Shown: positions 16,384 to 26,087, counted from the stretch's first letter. The stretch: DNA of 64,000 nucleotides from Halomonas sp. ALS9 (GCF_001651035.1 NZ_LXRG01000231.1:1-64000), one strand, 5' to 3'. Notes: generated by a model from the letters alone, not told the origin. A program made the numbers and translations.

Positions 16384-16455
16384 ATGAAAAATAAGTCAGG
16401 GTCTTTAACGAAATCTCCGAACGGCGCGCTTGGTATCTCACTTTTATTAGCTTAA
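16384..16455 (+). CDS. Possible 23-residue peptide divergent from umuD
   Basis: An ATG at 16384 follows GAGGCGAGAG and opens a 23-codon frame (MKNKSGSLTKSPNGALGISL then LLA). It starts 20 bases to the right of the SOS box, on the opposite side from umuD. No family was recognised. The ribosome-binding signal is plausible but not strong, and the frame is short enough to be chance. Confidence 0.28.
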   Translation: MKNKSGSLTKSPNGALGISLLLA

Positions 16456-16491
16456 TGATATGCTTAAGGCATCTTAAAGGGAGGCCTCCGC

Positions 16492-17895
16492 ATGCATGTC
16501 TTCGGTTATTACCGGCGCTTTACCACAGGGTTTTCGGCTCTTTTGATTTCGGGCATGGTGAATGCATCGCCCGAGCAACTTGAGGCGGATTTTCGTGAAC
16601 GCATGATAGGCGAAGACGATAGGCTCACTTTTAGCCGTATCTACGAAGACAGTGAGCAGCAACGCTATATTGCTGAGGATATAGCGATTACTCACGCCAA
16701 CGGCGATGTGATCACCCTTGAACGCTATAGCGTCGAGGGAGCCTATGAGCACCCCGACCAAGTAGTGATGGAGAGCATAGTCTTTAGAGAAGTTGGGCAA
16801 GCTGACCCACTCCTCAGTATCGCAACGTTAGTGCTGCCCCAGCCATCACGGGCGGTGTTCTCCGCTGAAGATTTTGATCAGGCGGTGGAGAGTGTCTCCT
16901 TCAACGCCGTGACGGCTAGCGATATTATGCTACGGATGGACGACGGTGCGGCAGAGAGTGCTTTAACAGAGATGAGTCATACTCCCGTGAAAGGCTATAT
17001 TCATATTGATGACTTCACGCTGGAGGGGTTGAATCGCAGCGCCTTAGAGCTATTGAACATCGAGGGAATCAGTGCAGAGTTCAAGTACCTAGAGAGCGGT
17101 ATTACCTCAGAGCTCGCGCTGACGAATCTGCGCATTGAACAACTGGTCGGGCTAGATAACCCCGGGGCAGAGAGCGTTGAGCACGCTGAGCTTAATGGCT
17201 TTAGCCTGACGGGTGACGACTGGCGCGTACTCCTTGATAAGCTGTGGGTTAACGGTAGCAACCATACCGGCGATGCGGGCTTTGAAGGGGCTTATTTCGA
17301 TGTAGCTGAACTGATTCGCCTCGCGCCCCATGACGATCGCGAAGCGATCCAGAGCTTGAGTAATGTACTCACCGGCGGTACTGGGCAGTTAAGGGCAGAA
17401 GGGCGCAACCATTCCCGGTGGGAGGAGGCTGATGAGGGCAATCGGCTAATATCCGAAGGATTCTTAACGCTAAGCGGTGCCGCTGGGCTTGAATTCACCA
17501 TGGATCTTCCTATCACGCTCCCGAAAGGGGTGACTATAGAGCAGGCAACGCAGAACCCCGCGTTGTTAGAGTCGGCAACGCTGCATGGCGGCGACGTAGT
17601 TGTCGCTTACTCCGATGAGGGGTTATTGCCGCGTATAGCGACTGAAATGGCCAGCCAACAAGGTATTCCCGAAGAGCGGGTGATCTCCCAGACCGCGGCA
17701 CAAGCCCAGCAGTTTAGCCAGCTGTTAGGCCCGCAAGTCAGCAAATTAATGACCGGTATGGTCGATATCATGGCGGGATATTCCCAACAACTAACCGTCA
17801 ATGTGGCGTTCCCCAATCCGTTTATGCTTAATCAATTTATTATGAATCCTATGGGCAACGTTGATCAGTTGAGATTCTCCTACCAATTAGAGTAG
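16492..17895 (+). CDS. Exported protein of unknown function (467 aa)
   Basis: ATG at 16492 follows GGGAGG. The N-terminus (MHVFGYYRRF, then GFSALLISGMVNASPEQL) looks like a signal peptide cleaved after NA, giving a periplasmic or outer-membrane protein. The mature part is rich in acidic residues and alternating beta-type segments, with no cysteine motif or catalytic signature I can name; it ends MGNVDQLRFSYQLE. The build is reminiscent of large beta-rich periplasmic DUF proteins, but I do not recognise it. It lies alone between the SOS region and glyA. Confidence 0.75.
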   Translation: MHVFGYYRRFTTGFSALLISGMVNASPEQLEADFRERMIGEDDRLTFSRIYEDSEQQRYIAEDIAITHANGDVITLERYSVEGAYEHPDQVVMESIVFREVGQADPLLSIATLVLPQPSRAVFSAEDFDQAVESVSFNAVTASDIMLRMDDGAAESALTEMSHTPVKGYIHIDDFTLEGLNRSALELLNIEGISAEFKYLESGITSELALTNLRIEQLVGLDNPGAESVEHAELNGFSLTGDDWRVLLDKLWVNGSNHTGDAGFEGAYFDVAELIRLAPHDDREAIQSLSNVLTGGTGQLRAEGRNHSRWEEADEGNRLISEGFLTLSGAAGLEFTMDLPITLPKGVTIEQATQNPALLESATLHGGDVVVAYSDEGLLPRIATEMASQQGIPEERVISQTAAQAQQFSQLLGPQVSKLMTGMVDIMAGYSQQLTVNVAFPNPFMLNQFIMNPMGNVDQLRFSYQLE

Positions 17896-17970
17896 CTCCC
17901 TCTATCAGCCCGGCTGTCCAGTTGGTCAGCATTGAGCGGCCAGGGCAACATGAAACACACTCATGCACGA

Positions 17971-18014
17971 CCTGACGCGGATGCGATGAAAGTCGCGTCA
18001 GGCTGCGTTATGAT
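17971..18014 (+). promoter_or_regulatory. Predicted glyA promoter overlapped by a 9-bp inverted repeat
   Basis: CCTGACGCG (17971-17979) and CGCGTCAGG (17994-18002) are exact reverse complements. They overlap a weak -35 (ATGAAA, 17986-17991) that lies 17 bases from a good -10 (TATGAT, 18009-18014). The repeat could be an operator or the remains of a terminator for the preceding gene. Confidence 0.45.
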
Positions 18015-18066
18015 AGCGCCCTCGCTTCTTCCATGATGATGCTTTCTCGTTACGAGGTTCCCGCCG

Positions 18067-19332
18067 ATGTTCAGCCGCGATATGACAATTGCCGGATTCG
18101 ATGATGTGCTGTTTGATGCCATGCAGAAAGAAGTGGAGCGCCAAGAAGCCCACATCGAACTGATCGCTTCCGAAAACTACGCCAGCCCCCGAGTACTCGA
18201 AGCCCAGGGCAGCCAGCTGACCAATAAATACGCCGAGGGCTACCCCGGCAAGCGCTACTACGGCGGCTGTGAGTTCGTCGACATTGCTGAAAATCTGGCC
18301 ATTGATTACGCCAAAGAGCTGTTCGGCGCTACCTACGTGAACGTCCAGCCCCACTCGGGCTCGCAAGCCAATAGCGCAGTATTCCAGGCGCTGGTCAAGC
18401 CCGGCGATACCATTTTGGGTATGAGTCTGGATGCGGGCGGCCACTTGACCCACGGTGCCAAGCCTAATTTTTCTGGCAAGCACTACAACGCCATTCAGTA
18501 TGGTTTGAACGATCAAGAACTGATCGACTACGAGCAGGTGGCGCAGCTTGCCCGTGAGCACAAACCCAAAATGATCATCGCCGGCTTCTCAGCCTATTCA
18601 CAAATCGTTGACTGGGCCAAGTTCCGCGAAATCGCCGATGAAGTGGGTGCTTACTTATTAGTTGATATGGCCCACGTCTCCGGCCTGGTCGCGGCGGGCG
18701 TTTACCCCAGCCCCTTGCCCCACGCCCACGTAGTTACCTCCACTACGCATAAAACACTGCGCGGCCCCCGCAGCGGCGTGATTCTCTCAGCGGAAAACGA
18801 CGCGGATATTGAGAAAAAGCTGCAGTCAGCGGTTTTCCCCGGTGGTCAAGGTGGCCCCTTGATGCACGTCATTGCCGCTAAGGCGATCTGCTTTAAAGAA
18901 GCCATGGCACCGGAGTTCAAAACCTATCAGCAGCAGGTAGTTAAAAACGCCAAAGCCATGGCTAAGGTGTTTATCGACCGCGGTTACGACATCGTTTCTG
19001 GTGGCACCGAAGACCATCTCTTCCTACTTTCGCTGATCAAGCAGGGCGTAACCGGTAAAGATGCCGATGCCGCTTTGGGTCGTGCCCACATCACCGTGAA
19101 CAAAAACGCCGTGCCTAACGACCCGCAAAGCCCGTTTGTGACCTCTGGCCTGCGTATTGGCACCCCCGCGGTGACCACGCGCGGTTTCAGCGAGCAGGAG
19201 TGTACTACGCTGGCTGGCTGGATCTGCGATATTCTGGATGTGTTGGCTAAAGGCGAAGACACCAGCGCCATTGAAGCCCAGGTGTTGGATAAAGTAGCCG
19301 AGGTCTGCGCGAAGCTGCCGGTTTATAAGTAA
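18067..19332 (+). CDS. glyA: Serine hydroxymethyltransferase
   Basis: A 421-residue PLP enzyme with full family identity: HIELIASENYASPRVLEAQG, NKYAEGYPGKRYYGGCE, NVQPHSGSQAN, and the PLP-binding lysine in TTHKTLRGPRSG (about residue 228). It interconverts serine and glycine with tetrahydrofolate, supplying one-carbon units. Cytosolic homodimer or tetramer. The start MFSRDMTIAGFDD is the usual one for gammaproteobacteria. A strong terminator follows at 19369-19406, so it is probably monocistronic. Confidence 0.98.
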   Translation: MFSRDMTIAGFDDVLFDAMQKEVERQEAHIELIASENYASPRVLEAQGSQLTNKYAEGYPGKRYYGGCEFVDIAENLAIDYAKELFGATYVNVQPHSGSQANSAVFQALVKPGDTILGMSLDAGGHLTHGAKPNFSGKHYNAIQYGLNDQELIDYEQVAQLAREHKPKMIIAGFSAYSQIVDWAKFREIADEVGAYLLVDMAHVSGLVAAGVYPSPLPHAHVVTSTTHKTLRGPRSGVILSAENDADIEKKLQSAVFPGGQGGPLMHVIAAKAICFKEAMAPEFKTYQQQVVKNAKAMAKVFIDRGYDIVSGGTEDHLFLLSLIKQGVTGKDADAALGRAHITVNKNAVPNDPQSPFVTSGLRIGTPAVTTRGFSEQECTTLAGWICDILDVLAKGEDTSAIEAQVLDKVAEVCAKLPVYK

Positions 19333-19368
19333 GCAGCTGTAGCAAGACTCCTTGACTAAGGAAGGCCC

Positions 19369-19406
19369 AAAAAACGGGTGGCCCATTGGGGTCATCCGTT
19401 TTTTTT
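19369..19406 (+). terminator. Intrinsic terminator after glyA
   Basis: AAAAAACGG pairs with CCGTTTTTT and the inner arms GTGGCCC/GGGTCAT extend the stem around ATTG; eight T follow. The A run on the left makes it potentially bidirectional. Confidence 0.85.
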
Positions 19407-19980
19407 GTGGCTTTAAAGGTAATGCTGAGGCTGTGTAGAAGCTTTACATTGCGATCTGTTGGTTATGCCACGAAAACAGAGTGTCGATCTCAACAATGCT
19501 CAATCAATCGGCTTCCTGGGCTAAAAGGCTAGAGTTTTCCGACAGCTGCCAGTCGGTACTAACGTTAATGCTAGTACTTGGAGCTAGTACTTGGGGCTAG
19601 TACTTGGGGCTAGTACTTGGGGGCTAGTATTTGAGAAGCGGGCAAGCTGTGCGAGTGCACAGGCCAGTTCGATGTCATGATTGAACTTGACTCGCGCAAA
19701 TGTACTCGAACGGTCTTCAGGTGCGGCAGGTCAATTGTGCTAGCTCAATAAGTTAGCCAGCGAACCAGAGCGGAATGCCATTCTGATTGGCTTAGCATGA
19801 TTTGAGGGGAAGTATGATGCTGCTTGACTAACTTGATGGCCTAAACTAGTTGGTTAATCATGTGTTTATCCGCTCCCTATGGTCAGTGCTCTCAACGCCC
19901 CTACCCTAAACAGGGGCGTTTCTGTTATGCTGCCGCGATTAATCTTCGTGTGATTTCTTTGATTCAACGGTGACCCTTCC
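19407..19980. other. 574-base gap without a recognisable gene
   Basis: No open frame with a ribosome-binding site was seen on either strand. It contains a 13-14 bp tandem repeat (19570-19635) and, near its right end, the hairpin AACGCCCCT/AGGGGCGTT (19894-19920) about 60 bases before the ABC exporter gene. The hairpin may be a terminator or part of the leader of that operon. Confidence 0.6.
19570..19635. repeat. Five tandem copies of a 13-14 bp CTAG-containing unit
   Basis: Unit GCTAGTACTTGGG, repeated at 19570, 19583, 19596, 19609 and 19623, with small differences in the number of G (13 or 14 bases) and one C-to-T change in the last copy. It is intergenic, between glyA and the type I secretion operon. 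Confidence 0.9.
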
Positions 19981-21747
19981 ATGGCAAAGCAACAGGAAGC
20001 AACGGATCTGCAGCGTGCATTAAGCGCCTGTAAAGGTTCGTTTGTATCGGTGGGCTTTTTTAGCATGTTTGTTAACTTGCTGATGCTGGTTCCCCCGATG
20101 TATATGCTCCAAGTGTATGATCGCGTTCTCAGTACGCAAAGTCTTGACACTCTGATCATGTTGACACTCGTCGTCGTGTTCTTATTTATGGTGATGGGGG
20201 GACTTGAGCTTGTACGATCAAGGATGTTGGTTAGGATCGGTAACCGTTTAGATACCACTATCAATCAGCGACTTTATAGTGCCATGTTCCGGCGCAGCAT
20301 AGTCGCGCAGGGTTCCCAAAGCGCACAGCCTCTCAATGATTTGACTAGCTTAAGGCAGTTTCTTACCGGTAACGGACTGTTCGCCTTCTTCGATGCCCCT
20401 TGGGTTCCCATATACCTGGGTATTTTGTTTATTTTTCATCCATGGCTTGGAGTGTTTGCTACATGCGCTGGCATTATTTTATTCGCGCTTGCGGTGGCTA
20501 ACGAAAAATCTACTAAAAACCTACTAGCTGAAGCCAACAGCGAGCAGATTCAAGCGCAAAATCTGGCTAATTCTAATTTAAGGAATTCAGAAGTATTACA
20601 TGCTATGGGAATGCTCCCTGGGATTATGGGGCGTTGGTCAAAGCGCCACCATGAATTTCTTGCTAAACAGTCGCAAGCTAGTGACCGTGCAGGCGCGTTG
20701 ACGAATACGTCGAAAGTAATGCGCTTACTGTTTCAGTCATTAATACTTGGTTTAGGTGCTTTCTTAGTACTCGAAGGTGAAATGTCTCCCGGTATGATGA
20801 TCGCGGGTTCTATCCTTATGGGGCGAGCATTGGCTCCAATTGACCAAATGATTGGTGGATGGAAGGGGTTTGTATCCGCTCGTGGTGCCTATAGCAGGTT
20901 AAATGAGCTACTAACGCAAATACCCGACGAACAGCGCCACATGTCATTGCCGTCCCCCCAAGGTGTTGTGGACGTTGAAAACGTTGCTGCTGCACCACCT
21001 GGGGGCCGTATGGCGACCATTCGTGGTATTAACTTCAGTGTTGCGAAAGGTGAACATATCGGGATTATCGGTCCCAGCGCTGCAGGCAAATCAACGCTTG
21101 CTCGTGTATTACTGGGCATATGGCCGACTCAAGTTGGCGATGTGCGGCTTGATGGTGGGGAGATTAATCAATATAACCGTGATGAGCTGGGGCCATTTAT
21201 TGGTTACCTACCACAGGATATCGAGCTGTTTGATGGCACTATTAGTGAAAATATCGCCCGGTTTGGCAATGTCGACCCAGGAAAAGTTGTGACAGCTGCT
21301 AAAAAGGCAGGTGTTCATGAAATGGTATTGGAGCTCTCTAATGGTTACGACACCATTATTGGCTCTAATAGCGGGGCTCTTTCTGGAGGCCAGCGTCAGC
21401 GCCTAGGGTTGGCACGTGCTTTATACGGTAACCCTGTGTTTGTGGTTTTAGATGAACCTAATGCAAATTTAGATGACGCTGGTGAGCGAGCGCTAAGCCA
21501 GGCAATTGCTCAATTAAAGGCAGAAGGCACAACGTTGTTTGTGATAAGTCATCGAACCAGCGTACTAAAAAATATGGATAAGCTCTTGGTCATGAAAGAA
21601 GGTCAAATGAACATGTTTGGCCCTCGGGATGAAGTGCTTGCCCAGTTCGCTAAAAAAGCACGCCCCCAGGTTAACCAGCAAAGCGCTGCCCGCCTTTCTG
21701 CCATAGCAGGCGGACGTGGTGCTGGAAATGGCAATGAGGAGTCGTAA
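19981..21747 (+). CDS. Type I secretion ABC exporter (PrtD/RsaD-like permease-ATPase)
   Basis: A 588-residue half-transporter. The membrane domain covers about residues 25-310 (VGFFSMFVNLLMLVPPMYML, LDTLIMLTLVVVFLFMVMGG) and an ATPase follows, with Walker A GPSAAGKST (near 361-369), signature LSGGQRQRLGLARAL (near 466) and Walker B VFVVLDEP. There is no N-terminal C39 peptidase or C39-like domain, so it belongs with the PrtD/AprD/RsaD group that exports RTX proteins by an uncleaved C-terminal signal. First of three consecutive genes for a complete system. The probable substrate is the RTX/S-layer-like protein at 38208-41330. Confidence 0.93.
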   Translation: MAKQQEATDLQRALSACKGSFVSVGFFSMFVNLLMLVPPMYMLQVYDRVLSTQSLDTLIMLTLVVVFLFMVMGGLELVRSRMLVRIGNRLDTTINQRLYSAMFRRSIVAQGSQSAQPLNDLTSLRQFLTGNGLFAFFDAPWVPIYLGILFIFHPWLGVFATCAGIILFALAVANEKSTKNLLAEANSEQIQAQNLANSNLRNSEVLHAMGMLPGIMGRWSKRHHEFLAKQSQASDRAGALTNTSKVMRLLFQSLILGLGAFLVLEGEMSPGMMIAGSILMGRALAPIDQMIGGWKGFVSARGAYSRLNELLTQIPDEQRHMSLPSPQGVVDVENVAAAPPGGRMATIRGINFSVAKGEHIGIIGPSAAGKSTLARVLLGIWPTQVGDVRLDGGEINQYNRDELGPFIGYLPQDIELFDGTISENIARFGNVDPGKVVTAAKKAGVHEMVLELSNGYDTIIGSNSGALSGGQRQRLGLARALYGNPVFVVLDEPNANLDDAGERALSQAIAQLKAEGTTLFVISHRTSVLKNMDKLLVMKEGQMNMFGPRDEVLAQFAKKARPQVNQQSAARLSAIAGGRGAGNGNEES

Positions 21748-21748
21748 T

Positions 21749-23128
21749 ATGAGCAACCGCAAAGACCAGCTCCCAGCCAAGCAAGAAATCGACGTAACGC
21801 CGCAAGGCCCCACCACCATTGATGGAGAAGCCCAAGAAAAGCTGCCTACTAGTGATAAAGGCTACCGTAAGCTCGGTTACGCTATTTTAGGCATAGCACT
21901 TGGTGGTTTTATTCTCTGGTCTGTGACAGCTTCATTAGCAGTGGCTGTCGTTGCACCTGGTAATGTCTCCATGGAGTCTTTTAAACGCACAGTTCAGCAT
22001 CTAGAAGGTGGGATTGTTCGGGAACTGTTGGTGCAAGATGGTGATAAAGTAGAAGCTGGTCAGCCACTGGTTATTCTGAGTGATACCCAGGTACGCTCGC
22101 AGTTGGAGATTGCTCAATCTCAATACTATATCAACCGTGCCATGGAAGCGCGTCTGCTTGCAGAACAGCAAGGAGCAGAAACACTTGAAATGCCCGAAGA
22201 GCTAATGGCTGTTAATAATGCTAGAGTTCAGCAAGTAACCGCTGTTCAGCAGAGCTTGTTCCACGCACGCCGCCAATCCTTGCAAAGCACCCTAAATGCC
22301 ATGGATCAGCAAATCATCCAAATGCAAGAACAGATCGATGGTCTAGAGTCGCGCATCGGCGTCAATAATCAGCGTATGAACTCACTCCGTTCTGAGGCAG
22401 AGGATTTTCGTTCTTTGTATCGCGAAGGGCTAGGCGATAATCAGCGGCTACGTGAGCTAGAGCGACAAATTCTGCAATATCAAGGTGATAATGCAGAATT
22501 TCAATCTAATATTGCCCAGCTCCGCTCGCAAATTAGCGAAAATCGCATGCAAAAAGAAACTACTTTACAAGAGTTTCAAGCTGAAGTTGGTGAGCAGCTA
22601 CGCGGTGCACAGTCGCAAATAGCGGAGGCAGAGGAGCGAATTACCTCATTGACAGACCAAGTCAACCGTACCGTTATAAGTGCTCCAGTTTCAGGCACCG
22701 TAGTTGGACGCCAGGTGCATACCGTCGGAGCCGTTATTCGCGCAGGCGACGCTATAATGGAGGTGGTACCCTCAGATGATGGCTTTGTGGTTGAAGCCAG
22801 GGTGCCTACGCGGGATATCGATAATCTTTACATTGGGCAATTAGCTGAGATTCGGTTCTCTGCATTTAACCAGCGATTAACCAGCATTATTGATGGTGAA
22901 ATCATTCACCTCAGCGCGGATAGTTTCGAGGACGAGGCGACTGGGCAGCGGTACTACAAAGCACGTATTCGAGTAACCGACGAAGGAAAAGAAGACATGA
23001 CAGAGCAAATGCATCTACTTTCAGGGATGCCAGCTGAAGTCATGATTCGCACAGGCGAACGAACCTTTGCTAGTTACATCGCCAAACCAGTTACCGACAT
23101 GCTAGCTCGCGCTATTCGGGAGGACTAA
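21749..23128 (+). CDS. Type I secretion membrane-fusion (HlyD/PrtE-like) protein
   Basis: About 459 residues. The ATG at 21749, just after the ABC gene's TAA and with GAGGAG upstream, is preferred to the ATG at 21716. One membrane span (LGYAILGIALGGFILWSVTA) precedes the lipoyl half-motif (FKRTVQHLEGGIVRELLVQDGDKVEAGQPL), a long coiled-coil (roughly 120-310) and the closing RTVISAPVSGTVVG segment. It bridges the ABC exporter and TolC protein across the periplasm. Its stop overlaps the next start (TAATG). Confidence 0.94.
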   Translation: MSNRKDQLPAKQEIDVTPQGPTTIDGEAQEKLPTSDKGYRKLGYAILGIALGGFILWSVTASLAVAVVAPGNVSMESFKRTVQHLEGGIVRELLVQDGDKVEAGQPLVILSDTQVRSQLEIAQSQYYINRAMEARLLAEQQGAETLEMPEELMAVNNARVQQVTAVQQSLFHARRQSLQSTLNAMDQQIIQMQEQIDGLESRIGVNNQRMNSLRSEAEDFRSLYREGLGDNQRLRELERQILQYQGDNAEFQSNIAQLRSQISENRMQKETTLQEFQAEVGEQLRGAQSQIAEAEERITSLTDQVNRTVISAPVSGTVVGRQVHTVGAVIRAGDAIMEVVPSDDGFVVEARVPTRDIDNLYIGQLAEIRFSAFNQRLTSIIDGEIIHLSADSFEDEATGQRYYKARIRVTDEGKEDMTEQMHLLSGMPAEVMIRTGERTFASYIAKPVTDMLARAIRED

Positions 23129-24582
23129 TGACACGGACGCCACGTTTTACCCTCAGTGCGCTTGCACTTGCAGTCTCGCTCTTAAGCCAATCTGTGTTAG
23201 CCCAAAGTGACGTGCCTGCTGATCAGCAGGCGCTTACCGAGCTACAGGCGCTCGCAAATACTGACGCGCAGCCCCAAGTTCTACCATCCCTGCCTGGCTT
23301 ATTTGCTCGAGCACTACGCCACGATTCGGATCTAACGCGCCAGCGATACGAGCTAGATGCTACTCGCGAAGAAATACCTATGGCACGCTCCCAGCTGTTG
23401 CCCCGAATTAGCGCTTCAGGCGGCTATTTATGGCAGGATTCAACGAATATTCAAACTTCTCCGGATGATTTTGGTTTGGATCAGCCTGCGCAGCGACCGG
23501 GTGAAATAGATGAAACTTACTACCAAGTTCAACTGCAGCAACCACTATTTAGCCTAGAGCGTTGGCGTAAAATGGGAGTGGCTGATGCGCAAGTAAGTGC
23601 CGCTGAGCTACAACTAGCCGTTCTTGAACAAGAAATGGCGCTTCAGGTAAGCGAAGCCTACATCAAGGCTTACTTAGCGTCGCAACGATTAGGGCTATTA
23701 GAATCTCAGCAAGATTCCCTTGATCTACAGGTGCGCCAGGCAAGTCGAGCGTTTGACTTAGGTATTGGCAACCGTGTTGATTTACTTGAAGCCCAGTCGA
23801 GATATGATCAGGCGGTATCCGACGCAGTTGAAGCTGAGAATGAGTTAGATAACTCGCTAAGCGAATTAGAACGACTTACTGGCGTTACCCCTAGGTTTCA
23901 GGGCACTGCCCCAGGTGAACTCACCACTGTAACCCTTAATGGCGATATTGGTGATCCTGAGGAGTGGATATCCCGTACTGGTCAGAATTTGAATGTCTTG
24001 TTAGCACAGCAAGAACAGGAAATAGCGCAAGCTGATACAAGCGTAAGGCGTTCAGGTTACTATCCTGAGATAAACTTAAGTCTTAGCTATTCAGACCGAA
24101 CCAGCGATGATGAACTGCGGGAAAGTGAAGACTACAGAGCAAACGTTGAGCTTAGCGTGCCTATTTATCGGGGCGGCTATACTAATGCTAGCGTTCGACA
24201 AGGCGAAAAGCGTATTGAGGCAGGGTTAGCTGCCGTTGATAATGAGCGTAACCTTGCCGTCCAACAGGTACGTCAACGAATAAGATCACTGAATGGTGGC
24301 GAACGTCGCCTGGAAGCACTGAATCAGGCTATTTCCTCCAGCCAGCTATTCTTAGAAGCCGCTGAGCGCGGTGAGCAATTAGGACTGAGAGACTTGGTGG
24401 ATGTGCTTGATGCACGAGCAAGCCTTTATGATCAGCGTATTAAATATGTAGACACAGTCGGTGACTACGCTTTGGATATGCTCGCACTGCATACTGCTGT
24501 GGGCAGTTTAGAGAGCGGCGATCTAGAACATATCATGACGTTACTAGCCTCGTTGTCTACGTCATCGCAGGTAGCGCAGTAG
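23128..24582 (+). CDS. TolC-family outer-membrane channel of the type I system
   Basis: A 484-residue protein with a signal peptide (cleavage after SVLA-Q) and the repeated TolC pattern: GLFARALRHDSDLTRQRYEL, then a long helical barrel region, and a second repeat with LNVLLAQQEQEIAQADTSVRR. The segment DLGIGNRVDLLEAQSRYDQA and its second-repeat counterpart LGLRDLVDVLDARASLYDQR show the internal duplication. It forms the trimeric outer-membrane duct. The coding sequence starts within the adaptor's stop codon, so the three parts are coupled. Confidence 0.94.
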   Translation: MTRTPRFTLSALALAVSLLSQSVLAQSDVPADQQALTELQALANTDAQPQVLPSLPGLFARALRHDSDLTRQRYELDATREEIPMARSQLLPRISASGGYLWQDSTNIQTSPDDFGLDQPAQRPGEIDETYYQVQLQQPLFSLERWRKMGVADAQVSAAELQLAVLEQEMALQVSEAYIKAYLASQRLGLLESQQDSLDLQVRQASRAFDLGIGNRVDLLEAQSRYDQAVSDAVEAENELDNSLSELERLTGVTPRFQGTAPGELTTVTLNGDIGDPEEWISRTGQNLNVLLAQQEQEIAQADTSVRRSGYYPEINLSLSYSDRTSDDELRESEDYRANVELSVPIYRGGYTNASVRQGEKRIEAGLAAVDNERNLAVQQVRQRIRSLNGGERRLEALNQAISSSQLFLEAAERGEQLGLRDLVDVLDARASLYDQRIKYVDTVGDYALDMLALHTAVGSLESGDLEHIMTLLASLSTSSQVAQ

Positions 24583-24592
24583 TCAAATAACT

Positions 24593-25972
24593 ATGGCCGC
24601 TATAAAAACAAGTCAAGGCAGTGAATGGTTACGGCGTGGCATGCGATGCTTTGATGCAGCAGTAGCGATCATTGTTTCGCTTTCCACGCTTTGGCTAATG
24701 CCCAATATCGAAGTAGATGGGCATGATTACCTGTTTCTTATTCTAATTGGTAGCCTTTTACTGCCTGCTGTGGGCGAGCTGCTAGGTCTCTACCATCCTT
24801 GGCGAGGTAGAAGCCTGTACACCATGCTGGGAGTTTATTCTCTAAGTTGGATGGTGACTATTGCACTAATTAGTCTTTTATTAGTGGCTACACAAAGCAC
24901 CCAATATTTTTCACGCTTATGGATGGGAAACTCTGCAGTGGTTGCTTTAGTCGCTGGCATGGCCACTCGCATGTTGCTGTATGCCTATTTACGCAGTTTA
25001 AGAGCGAGTGGCGCCAACATAAAGCGCGTATTGTTAATAGGACATAGTAGCAATGTTAAGCGGATAGAAAACCGTTTGCGTAGTATGCCCTATGCGGGTT
25101 ATGGCATTAATGATACATACGAAGATGACAATAGCGCTGCATTTATCGAGACAATTATCGCTTTAGCTGACAGCTGTGCTTTTGAACGTGACTTTGATGA
25201 AATTTGGCTAAGTTATCCTTTAAGCGATGGCGAAAAGGTGAGGCGTCTTTCTGCAAGCCTGATCGGTATACCTGTTAATGTGCGTTACTTTCCTGATTTG
25301 ACTGATATACGGCTGCTAAATCATAGAATGGCGCAAGTCGTAGGTCTTTACTCACTAGAGCTTAATTACAGCCCACTTGATAGTGCACCTCTACGGTTAC
25401 TAAAGTCTATTGAAGACTATGTGCTAGGCACTCTTATATTCATAGTGTTTTTACCGGTAATGTTAGCCGTTGCCGGGTTGGTGAAATACAAAATGGGGGG
25501 GCCTGTGCTCTTTAAGCAGTACCGTCATGGCCTTGATGGTAAGCGTTTTCGGATTTATAAATTTCGAACCATGAGTCTGCACCATGCCAAACATACTCAG
25601 CAAGCGCGCTATGGCGACCCTAGGATAACTCCGCTGGGGGCCTTTTTGCGACGCTCCAGCTTAGATGAACTTCCTCAGCTATATAACGTGTTGCAGGGAA
25701 GAATGTCACTAGTAGGGCCGCGTCCCCACGCTATGGATCACAACGAATACTATAAAGATGTAATAGAGGACTATATGCAGCGGCATAGAGTCAAACCGGG
25801 CATGACAGGGTGGGCACAAGTACATGGTTGGCGTGGTAACACAGACGCACTCAACGATATGAAAAAAAGAGTAGAGTACGATTTATATTATATTGATAAC
25901 TGGTCTTTAGGGCTAGACATTAAAATTTTGGCTATGACACTATCTAAAGGTTTTATGAATCAAAAGCCGTAA
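24593..25972 (+). CDS. Undecaprenyl-phosphate sugar phosphotransferase (WcaJ/WbaP-like)
   Basis: A 459-residue polyprenol phosphate hexose-1-phosphate transferase. Four or five spans and a Rossmann-like central region precede a fifth membrane segment (LGTLIFIVFLPVMLAVAGLV) and the catalytic domain with MGGPVLFKQYRHG, FRIYKFRTM, RRSSLDELPQLYNVLQG and GWRG. It loads the first sugar onto the lipid carrier at the inner membrane, starting a polysaccharide repeat. It begins 10 bases after tolC, which ties the secretion genes and the polysaccharide pathway together. Confidence 0.92.
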   Translation: MAAIKTSQGSEWLRRGMRCFDAAVAIIVSLSTLWLMPNIEVDGHDYLFLILIGSLLLPAVGELLGLYHPWRGRSLYTMLGVYSLSWMVTIALISLLLVATQSTQYFSRLWMGNSAVVALVAGMATRMLLYAYLRSLRASGANIKRVLLIGHSSNVKRIENRLRSMPYAGYGINDTYEDDNSAAFIETIIALADSCAFERDFDEIWLSYPLSDGEKVRRLSASLIGIPVNVRYFPDLTDIRLLNHRMAQVVGLYSLELNYSPLDSAPLRLLKSIEDYVLGTLIFIVFLPVMLAVAGLVKYKMGGPVLFKQYRHGLDGKRFRIYKFRTMSLHHAKHTQQARYGDPRITPLGAFLRRSSLDELPQLYNVLQGRMSLVGPRPHAMDHNEYYKDVIEDYMQRHRVKPGMTGWAQVHGWRGNTDALNDMKKRVEYDLYYIDNWSLGLDIKILAMTLSKGFMNQKP

Positions 25973-26087
25973 TATATGCAACTGCTGACAATAATTTTTC
26001 TAAAATGAGGCGGTGTGTAGAAGTTAGCCGATTCCAAATCGCGCTGCCACCACCGCGTATCGTTAAGAAAATCACATTCTGAGAGTT

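Noticed and set aside
19894..19920. Terminator for an unseen gene before the ABC exporter
   Set aside because: The hairpin is clear but the following T run is poor (TCTGTT) and no gene precedes it, so it is mentioned only within the gap.
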